The translations under genes were made by a program, and so were the position numbers. Under the pieces are notes generated by a model. It was not told where the DNA came from, ran no database searches, and worked only from the letters and a program-made list of their open reading frames with translations. This document shows, piece by piece, positions 11,251-23,800 of a stretch of DNA of 64,000 bases; position 1 is the stretch's first letter; each line of letters begins with the position of its first letter. The DNA comes from Chionis minor. Taxonomy: Eukaryota; Chordata; Aves; Charadriiformes; Chionididae. Where the stretch lies: the NCBI GenBank assembly GCA_013398295.1, contig VZSF01001212.1, positions 335,097 through 399,096 of the forward strand, read 5' to 3'.

Positions 11251-14145
11251 TAGCCCTAACTTTTTTGCTTTCCTCTTTTTATCTCTGTGTCCATTATGTG
11301 GCCAAGGAAAGCAAGTATAACCCCTACAGACTGAATACTGTAATTTGTCGGCCTCTAAGGGCGGTGTTGCACTACAGCTCATGCAGTTTATGTGGATCTC
11401 AGAAACACAACCTGGATGGAAAGTCAAGAATTTCAGAATTTACTGTTAGACCACCTGACATTTTAACAGTCTAATAAAATAACTGTTATTAGTCCAGATT
11501 TATTTATTACCATTAAAAAAAAGAAAAAAAAAAAAGGAAATTGAGCATACTATAACAAAAATGTTTCAAAATAGTTAGAAATCTTTTACAGACTTTGCAA
11601 TACCTCTCCCTTCCCTGTGGTGTTATGCTCTGAGTCCTATGGCTGATGGATATAGTCTGGGATGGGAGAGGGGGTTATGGCAAGCTGACAATGTCCTGAG
11701 CTTTTCTCCAAGATGAATGCATCAACGCTGAGGGTGTGAGCTTATTCCTTTTTAGTCCAGGATCCAATCTGGCTTAATTTTATACATTTTCTAACATACC
11801 TTGCAGCTTGCTTGTTCTACACTGTCGTGCAATTCCGTGTCACATCCACATTCAGAGTCGCTCTATCTGGTACATTTTACATATTCTTTCTTGGCTGTCT
11901 TTGTAGCACCGAAAACCAGCTTGACCCTCAACCATGGCTGCGTTCCTTTAGAGACCAGTAACTGACCATTGCCGGGCTGGATGGTTGTGGCTCCGTTGGC
12001 TCCGGTACCACCTCGGTCCCACAGTTTCCAGGCCTCTGCTGTTACCCCATGTCTGTTCTCCATGCTGCATTTTTACCCCAGGTTTAGACGGTTCATTTTT
12101 ACACAGAACAGTGACTTGTTAGTTCTACCTATTAGGCTGAGAAATATATGAAAATTATTACAAAAATAGGCGCTGCATTATGCAATCGCATAGAAGTAAG
12201 CTAAAGCTAAAACTGGTTAGATAACAGCTACCACTTTGTTAGAAATTTGCTGTCACAGTTAGAAAGACCAGAACAAAGCTCCAGGCATGCCAAGACAAGC
12301 CCTGACAACGCAGATCTGACAAAACCTCATCTTCGCAGGATTACTTCAGAACTGGCGTGTTCTGCAACTCAAGCCAGTTTTTCTGGCTGCAAGGCCACAG
12401 CCTGATCCCCCAGCATCTGACAGACAGCAAAACGTCGGCTTTCACCGATGGATCCAGCAAGGATGTTGCAAACCCTTCCATGCAGTCAAGCTCCTGGTTT
12501 GGGACAAGTATCAGTCTTCTTGGAGACCTGTGCTCTTCCCTGTTTGGATTTGTCTCACAACACCTACGCAGTCCTCAGAGGAGCTCACACAGCCACGTTT
12601 TGACCTGTTAAGCGTTTGATTTTTAAAGGCAACACAGTCTGCACAAACAACAACACTGTTACAATGAGAACGACAAGTATAGCATACAGAGCTAAATTCT
12701 GAAATTCCTGTAGCTGAGACCGCAGTGTTATTTCTGAAGAGTGTGATGCGATTAGAATCACATTCGTTAACAGAGTTTTCACAAAATATACAACTATTAC
12801 CAGGTAAATTGTATACAGAAAGTTAGCTTATAATATTTTGTGGACACTTACACGTGTGTATGAGTGCATACAAGTTCATTTACACTCAAATACAACTGGA
12901 GCCTACAAACTGCATGCCAGATGACGACTGGAAATAAACGGGACACTTTCATAATTGAACCTGGTCAAAATATGATTAAATAGTCATTTAAACACTAAAA
13001 GCTGACATAGGCATACAAACATGCCCACCTTGCCCTGTGCTGTTTGCTGCCATTCTTCTAGGGAGACCACCATGTCTTTTATAATAGCCCTTCACAGCTG
13101 ATGCATAGCTCTCACCTCTAAAATACTTTTATTTTGATTTTCTAAAATTACCCAATCGGCTCTGTAAAAATGAAAAAATCCTTTCCAGCAAATTGGCGTA
13201 TCTTGGACATACACAGCGCACTGCCTAAAAGAGGAAACGAGTTTTTACCATCCATTATTTTCTACCCATCTAAGGGCTGCTGACCTGTACACTGCTTTTT
13301 TAAAATATCCCAAATACGGTATTAGACAAAGGTGCGGTCTCTGCATTCACAATGTTGCAAACATACACTCAATCTCTTAAAACTCAGTTTATCGTGGGAA
13401 ATGGTTCTAGACATAGCTGATCTACAGTTGCTGCCGGTGGGATTCAAAACATCACATTTCATAAACGCACAAAACTGTATTTTTCTAGGTGTATATATAC
13501 ATACACACATTCACAAACCTTTCTTTGGATTACTGAAACACTTAATTTGTATCTTACTCATCTATTAAGCGTTATCACTATTAATAATAGGAATAACCTG
13601 TAACAATAGGAATATTTTCACAAACATAGTCTTCTTCTGTTTTCAAGACGAACATGCTTTTAAGTTGGATCCATTTTTCTGCTTCCCTTAGTTTGTTCAT
13701 ATTTTTCTCTTGTTGTCACTTCAGCCATGAAAACTGGCCTATATAAAAAGTATTGCCTTGTTCTGTTCACGTGTATGTATATATGACAATACAAACAAAA
13801 CCAAAACACAGAAAGCAAAGCTAAGAAACACAAAGTTAACAATATCCATAGCACTGAACAGACTGTATATTCTTCCCTACTATGGAAGAAAAAAGTAGCA
13901 AAGATTGGGGAGAGCATAAACTCTTTGTTTTCATATTGATATTGCTGTAGTAAAATCGATATTAACTGAAAAAATGAAATGTAAAACGTAATTGAAGCAA
14001 CTAAGGAAACCTGCTGCTGCTGAAGTCCTGTATACTGCCCTAACCCTATTTAATTATTTACCTAATATTAAAATAGAGAAATAGTACCTAGACATGATTT
14101 ATCTACAATTCAGTTAAGGAACTAACCACTAGACAATGTAGCTTT
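11251..14145. other. Single-copy sequence; one membrane-like frame
   Basis: No transposon was recognised. A short A-rich tract lies near 11513-11536 and a short TA/CA-rich tract near 13492-13512. The minus-strand frame at 12605-12733 is entered separately. The other frames have no splice support. Confidence 0.45.
12605..12733 (-). CDS. Tentative exon encoding a membrane helix
   Basis: On the minus strand an acceptor (ACACTCTTCAG) opens a 129-nt frame closed by AACAG|GTCAAA. It reads EITLRSQLQEFQ and then a strongly hydrophobic stretch, NLALYAILVVLIVTVLLFVQ, followed by a basic KIKR. This is what a single-pass membrane anchor with a positive cytosolic flank looks like. The donor is weak, and the phase (1 nt left over) does not join directly to the candidate exon at 11206. 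U-rich noncoding DNA often yields hydrophobic pseudo-helices, so chance is quite possible. Family not recognised. Confidence 0.17.
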
Positions 14146-14604
14146 TGTTGATAAATAGGATATTCCTATGAAGAGAGTGATGAACTGCAGGCCTGGTCAG
14201 CAAATAAGAGATAACCTCCTGGAACTGCCAAGATCAGAGGAGAGGTAGGTAAAAAAGGTAATTTCAGCAGGGGGAGATCATGACCACCGACTCATTGACC
14301 ACCTTCCCAAATGATACCACCTACTCCAAAGAGATCAATGAAGAAGACAGTCTGCGCAGCAATTTACGTGGGAAGCAAAGAAACCTTGGCCAATCATTAA
14401 AGAGTAACAATGAATATGTATTAATTGTTTGAATATGTAATAATTAATGTATAAAAGTGGAGATTTTTGAAACTAAGGTGTACTCCCACTTTCGGACGAG
14501 CACCCTATTTCTGCGCATTAATGAAATAAACTTGGAAATACCCCTGCTCTGTGTGTTATTTATTGGCCTGCACACCGGGTAAAGAACCCAGATTTAGGAC
14601 AACA
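14146..14604 (+). mobile_element. Solo LTR of an endogenous retrovirus
   Basis: The segment begins TGTTG and ends CAACA, matching terminal inverted repeats with TG...CA ends as in retroviral LTRs. Inside, in order, are a TATA box (TATAAAA, 14450-14456) and a polyadenylation signal (AATAAA, 14525-14530) 75 bases later, followed by a T/G-rich stretch (CTGTGTGTTATTT) and 74 bases to the end. This is a normal U3-R-U5 spacing. No primer-binding site, gag, pol or env sequence follows, so it is a solo LTR left by recombination. The flanks (GCTTT and TTATT) give no clean target-site duplication, so it is old or the ends are slightly misplaced. The ERV class cannot be fixed by eye. Confidence 0.72.
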
Positions 14605-15515
14605 TTATTGTTGGCAATTGCTCTGCTTGATTCCCTTGTTTTCATCTCGTTCCCTTACCTCTGAAAACACTCAGATACTCTTCGTAAACATTCCTGCCTT
14701 GTCCACCTGCTCTGTAACTGGGCTCGCAGGCTGCTTCTCCGGCTCAGCGTTATCCTGCCACTGTACCTCCGCAATCACAGCACCCTGACTCCTCCCGCTG
14801 CCACATGCCTCTCTTCTTCCCTTCTTTGCTCCTGACGTAGCCCTTAGCTATTCTCATTCTCCTTCGCTGTTTTATTCCTTACAAGCACTGTCCTAACTGC
14901 AAGCACCGCAGTCCGCACCCAATGTCCATTATTTTCTGCTGTATCAATAGATCTGACAGTACACAGCGGCCCCAAGGCACTTTTAGTTCCTGATCAACTC
15001 TTTAATTCTACCAGAATTCCCCAGTCTCCACATTGTAACTTTGCCCAAGCCCCAGAAACACTAAGAGATGGCTGTAGGCTGGGAACAAGAGGCTGGGAGC
15101 ACCAGGTTTTCCTTCTTTTTTTCTACGGATCTCCACCAAAAGGCACAGTATGACCCCCACTGCCGCAGTGCCCCTCTGTTTTGAATCCCCTCATGACCTT
15201 CACGCTACACAAAGGTACCTGCCACAACCTGCTTCCCTCCCCTTCACTTTTGACACCACTTTTCTCGAGAGCAGTGGGAAGTCGCAGCGTGCAAAGGTGG
15301 CAGTTTGTACTGCCTCTTTGTCTTGCCTAGTTCTAGGAATTTTTCTTTAGCAGGCAATCATTTATTTTCCTTCTGAACGCTCCTTTTTCTCTTACCAGGG
15401 TTCTGCCTCAGGGCATGCAGTTCACATATTTATAGGCCCCAAAATTAGATGCCGCCACAACTACTCTATATGGAGCCTGGTCAAGATGCAGACCTTGTCC
15501 TCAGCTATTGTTTAG
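14605..15515. other. Pyrimidine-rich unannotated sequence
   Basis: C/T-rich on the plus strand between about 14630 and 15360, with no gene or repeat family recognised. The plus-strand frame at 15150-15350 lacks splice or initiation context and is not called. Confidence 0.5.
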
Positions 15516-15804
15516 AGTGACACTCCCTAAACTTTTGTAATCATGAATCCACATCAGTAAAAAAATTTTGAGCACCTCCCCCTGCAATGTATGTAATCTA
15601 TAAATCACATACAGGTACTACTGTACTAACATATTATGTTATTATAGAACACACAGACAAATGGATATTAAAAAGGATAAGCTACAGATGCAATAAATGG
15701 TGTTCCAAAAATTTATTAATGGTACAAAAATATTTTCTTACATACCTCAACAGACTGTCTTACACACCCCTGACAGTATGTGCACCCTGCTTTGGAGACC
15801 ACTG
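15516..15804. mobile_element. Decayed hAT-type (Charlie-like) nonautonomous DNA transposon
   Basis: The left end reads AGTGACACTCCCTAAACTTTT and the right end CTTTGGAGACCACTG. Both resemble the inverted CAGTGGTTCTCAAACTTTT terminus of hAT-Charlie elements. A direct repeat GTTTAG flanks the element (15510-15515 and 15805-15810), compatible with an eroded 8-bp hAT target duplication. The 289 bp interior is A/T-rich and has no transposase frame, so this would be a MITE-like derivative moved in trans by an autonomous relative. Divergence is high. The family name rests on terminus similarity only. Confidence 0.55.
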
Positions 15805-15810
15805 GTTTAG

Positions 15811-18800
15811 AAGACCACAGACAGAGCCTGGCAGTCTATTCTGACCCAAATACGCTTTTTATTTGGCACATACTTTTCCCTGCAATCTAACTTTTCACCA
15901 TTTGATGTTCCTTTTAAAGCCTGCAGTAGTCAATGCGCCTCCTCAGAATGACAATTTGTGGCTGGAGGGGATACATCTAACCCAGCTGTTACAGCCAACC
16001 ACTAAGCAGCTGTAGTGGAAGCTTGCACAGCATTTTCTCATTCAGCCTGGGTAAGACATATACTTCTTTCTCTTTTAAGAAGCCATTCAGCACAAATATT
16101 TTTATTTAAAGGGCCTAATTTTGCAGTCAAGCCTCTTTGAAGTTCTGGGGTCAACTCAGTAGTTTTGTAACAACTTGGTATGTCCCTGACTGTGCATTTC
16201 CCTTTCTCCCCTTCTTCCTCAATCTTCTCCTTTTACAGCAGCAAAGGGTAACCCAAAACTCACTTTGAAGACTCCCAGTATCTTGTTAACAGGAGCACTG
16301 GGTCTTGTGACCCTCTACTCCCCTGAGTGAAGGATGGGGTTGACCTAAGTCAAACCACCGGTCTCTGTCCGCCCCATCACCCCTTTTGGAAGGTGCTTTA
16401 GTAAGAGCTGGGATGAGGCATCACCTTGCCCCAGTCCTGCACTTCACTTTTCCACCGCAGCTTCACAGTCTCGTAATTCTGCACCCTTCTCTTGCAAATG
16501 TGTGTGCGTGCACATGTCTGTCCGTCTGTCTGTCTGTGGTGGGGGGTGGAGGTGGGTGCTCAGTCCCTGATTTTCAGTCCTAACCACCTTTTCTCCCGTA
16601 AGGCAGCCTTTAACGCCTCATTCTCTTCCAGCATTTGCCTTCTCAGAGCAGTTTCTTACAGGCTTTTTGGTACTGCATAGCACTTTTAACTTACTAGTTC
16701 ACTCCAAAAGCGTTCTTGAATTCTACTGTCTCCCAATTTACACATTCCACCTCATTTTCTCTTGTTTTTTGTCCTTCAGTTTGGAAGTTATGGTTGTGCT
16801 TTTTCTTCCAGTTCTGTAAATTCTTGGTCAGCATCCAGGACCGTCCTGCAAGGATCTGGACTCCAAGAGTGATACACCACTGGACAACCCACATCTCTAG
16901 GTGGGTCATTCTTTCTTATGAAAACCAAGGAAGCGACCACTTAGGGAGCTGCATGAACAAACTTCCATTTCCACTGTTCAACAGTAAAAAAAGTAAACCT
17001 GTTTTCTTCCTTTTCTCTTATAGGTGTTCCTGGCTTTTCTGTTCTTTGTCCAACATGCAGAAAAGCCTGCTCACAGTAAAAATAAAAATAAAATTTGCGA
17101 CCCACCTACTTTGAAGGAGAGATGCACAGACAAAGACCTCTGTTCAACTAGGACTATAATGAGAACATTTTAAACCAATGTCTACTCAGGCTGGGCTTCT
17201 GTCTGGCTCACCTCAGGCTCTCACCTCTTATCAGACTGTCAGCTCACACTGAAATTTATCGTTGATCTCAGTGAAATCTTAATGCTAATGAAATTACTTC
17301 AGTCTGTGGCTTGTCACTAGCAGTGGACACAACGGGGCACATCAGGAGCTGTAGTAGGTCCTATTTACTGTATCTTCTTAAGTTTAAGCCAGTATTTCAT
17401 AAATGTAGGCTCACTCTTTAGCTGTTAGTGTCAATTATCCATTCATAACTCCATCATGATTATGATTATCCAGTAGATGATGGGATCATTAAGAGCTACA
17501 AGTTTCTTCTTGGAGTTTCCAGTGGAGTCATGCAATGTACCATCCCATCTATAAAGCTAGGCATCAACCACACGACATGGCCAGAGCTTAGATAAAAGCC
17601 ACCATCTTCTTACCCTTGTATGTGGAGAAGGAAACCACCACCATCAGTGTGACGGATGGCATCTTGGCCAAAAGATCAGGGACTGGCCTTGACTCCTCCA
17701 AAACAAAAAGCTGCTTCAGCCTACATCCACTTCTCCACAGGAAGAGCTGCAAAAGACGCCCAAGGCTCTGCAGATCAGGCACACAAGGGGTCTGTGAGGC
17801 ACCTTTTCCCCAGCTGGTCTCAGCTGCTCATCATTTAAAAGTGGCCAAACGTAGACCAAATCACCGCCCTCCACTGCCAGTGACAGGTACGTCCCCAGGC
17901 AGACGCTCCTGCTCCTCTTGCAGTCAGATGCATTAATGACCTCTGCAGAGAGCACAGCTGCCGTAAAAATGGCCAGGGTTGAATTTTTCAAAGCCCCTCT
18001 GAGCTCACTGTACAGTCACTGAAAGCAGGGGTGTAACTTCCACAAATAACGGTTCAGCAACAGCTCAGACTGTGTCTCAGTTTAAGTTCAGCTTTCAATC
18101 TGTCAATACTTGGAGCAAGGGTAGCAGAGCTGTGTGTCTCCACGCAGTGTTCAGGTACTAAGTGTAGCTGTAATCAGCAATTATTAAAAGGAAGATCTCT
18201 AGTTAACTGCTTTTGCAGGCTGTGTTACGAATCAAGCACTGCCTGTGCTCTTACAGCTGCTAAAAAGCCACAGAAAAGGCGGACTGTGCATTCAGTGAAT
18301 TCAGCAGAATCACAGTCACAGGCCCACCACCTCGCCCAGATGAATTCACCGCTGCCTGGCAATCCACAGTGTGCTGATCTGGTATTAATGAGCATGCAAC
18401 CACTCTCTCGGTGCTGACGAATACAAATTGGACCCAGAGGACCTCTCCTTGTGTGCAGTAGTTGAACATTTTTACCTGCTCCTACTGACAAAACTGGAAT
18501 GTCTCCAAACCCCACCTCCCCGCGCATCCCGGCACAAAGGAAAAAAGCAGCAGGAAATTGACAGGGAGATGGATGACAGTGGGGAGGAGGAGATCCACTG
18601 TAATGAGTTTGGTCCCGTGGAGCAAAGCTCACAATAATAATGATTGGCATAAAAGAGTCCCAAGATAAGCAATACAACAATTATCACAACGGGAGGTATT
18701 TGCTCATAAGAGAATGACTGTGACAGCTAAACATAGCCGGCTTCCCCAAACAGTCAGGAACATATGATAGTGCTTTTCAGGTATTTTGGAAGTAAAAATT

Positions 18801-20067
18801 ACTTCAAATCTTTGGTCTCTTGATATTTACCTTCAAAAAGATCTTTTCATTCCAGGACCTGTTTGCAAAGAGATACTTGAGCCTCAAGATGCAAAACAAC
18901 AACATGTCTCCTCTAAACAAAGTGATGGGAGTATTTAGTGTGCTGGTGGTCATGACAAGCAGCAGGATGGAATCCAAGAAATAAATGTTTTGTGAAGTAC
19001 CAGAGTTAATACATCTTATATTACTAGCATGGAAAACTTTAGAAAGATTTCAGCACACTTGCAACTGCTATGCTTACCCAGTCATACCAGACATGCAACA
19101 CCAGAGCAATGGCTGCAAATATGCACGAGCTAATATCGCTTTCCTGTCTTTTAATCCGAGCAATCAGTCATGTAGTGTGACATCTCTTCAACTCTCAGTG
19201 GATATACAAGTAAACAACTGAACAGTCACCACATTCTCATCTCTCTTAGAAAGCTGAAAGGGCTACCAACCCTTTCTGCATGTTGTTTTCACCATGATAT
19301 TATCCACATAAATTACAATGCAAAGCAAGCCCCACAGCCATTGTAAGCCACCTGCAGATTCACTGTCCAAATCGAATACCTGTCCCTGCCTTTTCAAAGG
19401 ATCTCTGTCTCTCTCAGTGCTGATCTGTGGACATAGAAGGACTTACAGAAAACCAGAAAACCTTAAGATGTGGGAAGAAGGAGTTTGGCAACTTTTGCAT
19501 CAATACTGGGATGGCCTGGCCACGGCCAGTGGCTGCGAGTGACTTCAGCTGGGTGAGATTTCACATTTGCTTTTTATCAAGACATTGCCATCAGAGGAAT
19601 AAAATTAATTCCAGTGTTAAACTAGCAAGTTCGCTATCATCAGGCAAGTTTTATAAAAGACAGGAAAAGGAAAGTTGATTTATATATCTCTCTGTCCAGG
19701 ACTCTTCTTGCACAAAGCCCTGCCCTGTACAGTCCAGAAAGCAAAAGACAAGAATAAAACATTTGCTTATGTATCCCTGTTTTACATATCACTGCTCCTC
19801 ACAGACTTCAGGCAATTTTAGCTCAGCATTGCCATGTGAAAACATCATTAAAAATCAACTAAAGTGATACCAGCAAGACGTGTTCCTTTGAACAGAACAT
19901 CAGCTTCTGAAGTTTGCAGTCTGAAGCAGCCAGACAACAAACGTATGCACAACTTCAGTCTTAGGCTGCCTCTCAGTTGTCCTTCGTGGTACCATCTATA
20001 AGGTCACAGCAGTGAAAGGGAACTCTTACTAATACAAACATGCCGGAAAGTTCACACAAGGTATAAA
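15811..20067. other. Unannotated; short microsatellite, weak frames
   Basis: A short GTCT-type repeat followed by a G-rich stretch lies at 16515-16559. Minus-strand frames at 17716-17991 and 18225-18680 and a plus-strand frame at 18428-18637 read plausibly but contradict each other, with no paired splice sites of quality. No transposon was recognised. Confidence 0.45.
16515..16559 (+). repeat. GTCT microsatellite with adjoining G-rich tract
   Basis: About five TCTG/TCCG units are followed by GGTGGGGGGTGGAGGTGGG. The G-rich part could form a weak two-layer G-quadruplex on the plus strand. Length polymorphism is likely in the tetranucleotide part. Confidence 0.7.
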
Positions 20068-20805
20068 ACTCACAGACTCACAGGGGTTGGAAGGGGCCTC
20101 TACTGATCATCTGGTCCAAACCCCCTGCCAGAGCAGGTCCACCTACAGCAGGTTGCACAGGGTGGCGTCCAGGTGAGTTTGGAATGTCTCCAGAGTCGGA
20201 GACTCCACCACCTCTCTGGGCAGCCTGTGCCAGTGCTCTGCCACCCTCAAAGGAAAGAAGTTCCTCCTCAGGTTGAGATGGAACTTCGTATGCTCAAGTT
20301 TGTGCCCGTCACCTCTTGTCCCGTCACTGGGCACCACTAAAAAAAGCCTGGCACCCTCCTCCCAGCACCCTCACTTTAAGTATTTATAAACATTGATAAG
20401 ATCCACCCTCAGTCTTCTCTTCTCCAGACTAAAAAGACCCAACTCCCTCAGCCCTTCCTCGTAAGAAAGATGTTCCAGCCCCCTAATCATCCTCATAGCC
20501 CTTTGCTGTCCCCTCTCCAGCAGTTCCCTGTCCTTCTTGAATCGAGGAGCCCAGAACTGGACACAGCACTCCAGATGTGGGCTCAGCAGGGCAGAGTAAA
20601 GAATGAGGATGACCTTCCTCGACCTGCTGGCCACTCTCTTCTTGATGCACCCCAGGATGCCATTGGCCTTCTTGGCCACAAGGGCACATCGCTGGCTCAT
20701 GGTCACCCTGTTGTCCACCAGGACCCACAGGTCCTCCCCTACAGAGCTGCTTTCCACCAGGGCAGCCCCCAACCTGTACTGTTGCATGGGGTAACTCCTC
20801 CCCGT
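20068..20805 (-). mobile_element. CR1 LINE, 5'-truncated, ORF2 remnant
   Basis: The minus strand carries the 3' part of a CR1 retrotransposon. From about 20800 down to 20371 it encodes the C-terminal portion of the ORF2 reverse transcriptase, with [33 protein letters not shown] and [13 protein letters not shown] all recognisable. A TGA after KYLK plus a frame change near 20340-20375 break it, and the terminal block [19 protein letters not shown] continues at 20337-20143. The sequence ends at the conserved CR1 3' terminus (complement of GGTTGGAAGGGGCC...), with eroded CTCACAGACTCACAG tail repeats. The 5' end is lost, as is typical, so the copy is dead. It has the most complete ORF2 segment of the six copies. 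Confidence 0.93.
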
Positions 20806-23800
20806 ATGTAATAAAGCCTCTATATTGCCATAGCGGTGTTTTCTGCCAGCACAGTTGAATTTGCTTGTCAGGGATAAGTGTGCACAGGGGCGAATGAAAT
20901 AAACTCTCATCAACAGAAGTGTGGCTTTCTCTGAGTACTTTGTTTTCCCTGCAATAATCTAGCAGATTGTTGCCAGTCCAGGTAATCCACCAAAACAATG
21001 CCAAAGCAATTTAAGTTCCAGAAGCTTTTCCCAAAGGTCCATGTGACTCGTACCAAGACAACCCGCTCTCCTCACTGTCACTAACTCATATCAAATTAGG
21101 GGCACTCAAATTAGGGCCCTGTCAAATTAGGGTGGCACAGGAATCAACCACACGTCTCTACGGAAGGCAGATGTGAGTCTTGCAGCTAAACCGTGAGTGA
21201 GCTCTGGGTTCACACACAGACACGTGGCTTTAACAACGTTATTTTTAACAGTTGGGTCAATTTGACTGTCTGACACTAACACAATCTCTGCATGGATGAA
21301 GGGAAAGTAGAGGCCTGTAAGCAGATGTTCTCAGAAAAGTTAGTGTGCTGCAACAGAAATGCTAAGGATTTCTACGAGAAAAGTATGAATCTAAGGAAGT
21401 GGAGGAAGAAGGAGGCAGATTGGGAAAGTGCCAGAAGAAACAACAGAAGAAGGGTTAAAAAGAAAGGCGTGCATTATTTGCCACAGAGCACTGTGAGCAT
21501 GGTTTCACTGCAACAGAAAAGCTGAGTTGCCAAGAGGGTGAAGAACATATCTGGAGACATAAAATACCCACATAAGGAAAACATGAAACCTGTGAAATTC
21601 AAGAACCTTGTCCAAGACTTCTAAGAAGGTTGAAAAGGTGAAAAAAAAAATAAAATAATGAGGTGAAAGCTCCAAAGTGGCACCCACTGGTCAAGACTAC
21701 AAAAGAAAAGTAGGTCTAAGCTCATTCACTACTGCCAGCCAAGCAGAGCCCCAGAGAAGCAACAGGACTCAGCAGCCACCGTGGTAATTGGGTCCCCTGT
21801 CCGACTCACACCAGACCCATGCTGTTTAAAATGCTCATTAACAACGTGACACAAACTTGCCTTAGTCAATGGCCCACTGCAGAGAAAGGGCTCTCCCATT
21901 AAACTGAATGAAAAGATACACAGGACTAATAAAATCCTAACACGCAACTCATCTACACAAATTTTCAATGAATCCAGAAGCTTAGGAGGAGTTCAGTGAA
22001 CAAGGAACTATAAAGATAGCAGGCAGCTTGAAGAATAAATTCAAAGAGATAGAACTACAGAACCAAAGGGCGCAGTGCAGACTAATAAATGTGATAATTG
22101 CCGTAACTAGTGATGGGCCACATGATTTGTATGACCTCCGCAAGGCCTCCAGGCTTGTCCAGCTTTGTCTTGGCCAGCCTGGAGCTTTGATTTATCCTGC
22201 ATCGCTGTCTCAGCAGGTAACAACCAGGTAACTGTTCCCCTCGTCCCCTTTACCTCACCATTGCGCAGTTGTGTGGTGCAATGTCCATTATTACAATACT
22301 TTTGTTATATTTATGCAACTGAGAGTCTTAACATGAAACTTTTTTGTGTAGAGCAAACCATCCATGAACCTGGCACCAAGAGAGTACCTAGAGTGCCAAT
22401 AAAGAAAGGGGAATTACTTGTCTGTGTTTGGAGAGGTACAAAAATAACCCCAAGCAAGCCCAAAATGAGACGCTGATGGCTTACCATCATTTCACCTTCT
22501 TGATGAAGACCGAAGCCACTAAACAAAGGACTCAGAGTGGCACTGGAAGGGTCAGTACAACACAGGGGAAGGGGCGGGTACTGGAAAGATTATACGTAAC
22601 AGTATTACTTATGAAAGGGAATTACTTCAAAAAACAGGTAATTTGTGTTGCTCGTATCATTTCAAGCAGACTAACAGCACCTGGTCAACGGGGACTAAAC
22701 TGTTAAGACACAGATTAGAAAATAAACTCTTGGCTCTGCACAGAAGGTATATTTCTGTACCCTACATAAGCTACAGAGTCACAGAAGGAAACAATCCATT
22801 ATCTGATGAATTAAAAAAAAATAAATCTTAGCAGTCCGAATGGTTATTTCTTTATAACTTATTTTAATCCCTTCTGTAGTTACTAGTCACAGAGTGTTTC
22901 ACTAAGTGGTGTGATAGTGCTTGTTAGTACCCAGGGCCTTACATCTTTTCCCGTGATATTTTAACTTGTTCTCACCTCAGTAATTTTTGTCTTTGATTTA
23001 AATGTCTTCTCTTCTCCAGTGCATTTTCCACACCAATTTTTGCTTTAGTTGCTATTATTGATTTTGTTCCCAAGTCATGAAACCAGATGATTATCCATAA
23101 ATCAAAGTACTATAGAACAGCTTTAAAATAGGGCAAAGCAAGCTGGATGGACTTCCAAGGACTCTTTGGTAAGAAATAACAAACAGGCATTCTCAAATAA
23201 TGAGAAAGATGCTTACTTGAAAATTATTATTTTTAATGTAACACTCTTTGATTCATCTTTTCCTCTTTGTTGAGCTTTTGGAATGCAAATCTTCCTGCAA
23301 CACAGGAAGGCTTTTTGGTGTTTAGGCATTGTAGTGCGACCAGAAATATTTTTGTTGGAGCTCAGCTGTTTTGACCAGCTCCATGCACAAGTTCAGTGCT
23401 GATGCATGCACAAAAGAATGGCTGTTTTAACACCACTTTCACAAATGGCATTTTGTTTTGAGACATGTCAGAAGACAGCTCAGGATATGAGCTGCCAAGA
23501 ACAAGCTGCCTAGCTGATTTAAAACCATTGGAGTGAAACATGATTATTATGCTGTTTATCTCCATACAAATCAAATGCCTTCATTCTCTCACCCACATTT
23601 ACCAAAAGGGCATCTCACTAACAAAACCTGCCGTCCACCAGTTATGATGAGAATCACAAAGGTCTAATGGGAGGACAGGAGTCAGGGGGAATGTCAGTTC
23701 GTCTTGCTAGTATGATATTGCAGTAGAACAAAAGATCGAAAGTAAGTCCCATTACCCAGACAATTTTATAAAATTATCTTTTGTTTACATGCAGATAAAT

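Noticed and set aside
18225..18680. 151-codon minus-strand frame and opposite plus-strand frame
   Set aside because: Three overlapping frames are open at once, so openness carries no information. Composition of the longest is cysteine- and histidine-rich like noncoding G/C-rich DNA.
20371..20913. 180-codon minus-strand frame as a host gene
   Set aside because: It is the degenerate CR1 ORF2 C-terminus, interrupted by a stop and frame change, not a host protein.
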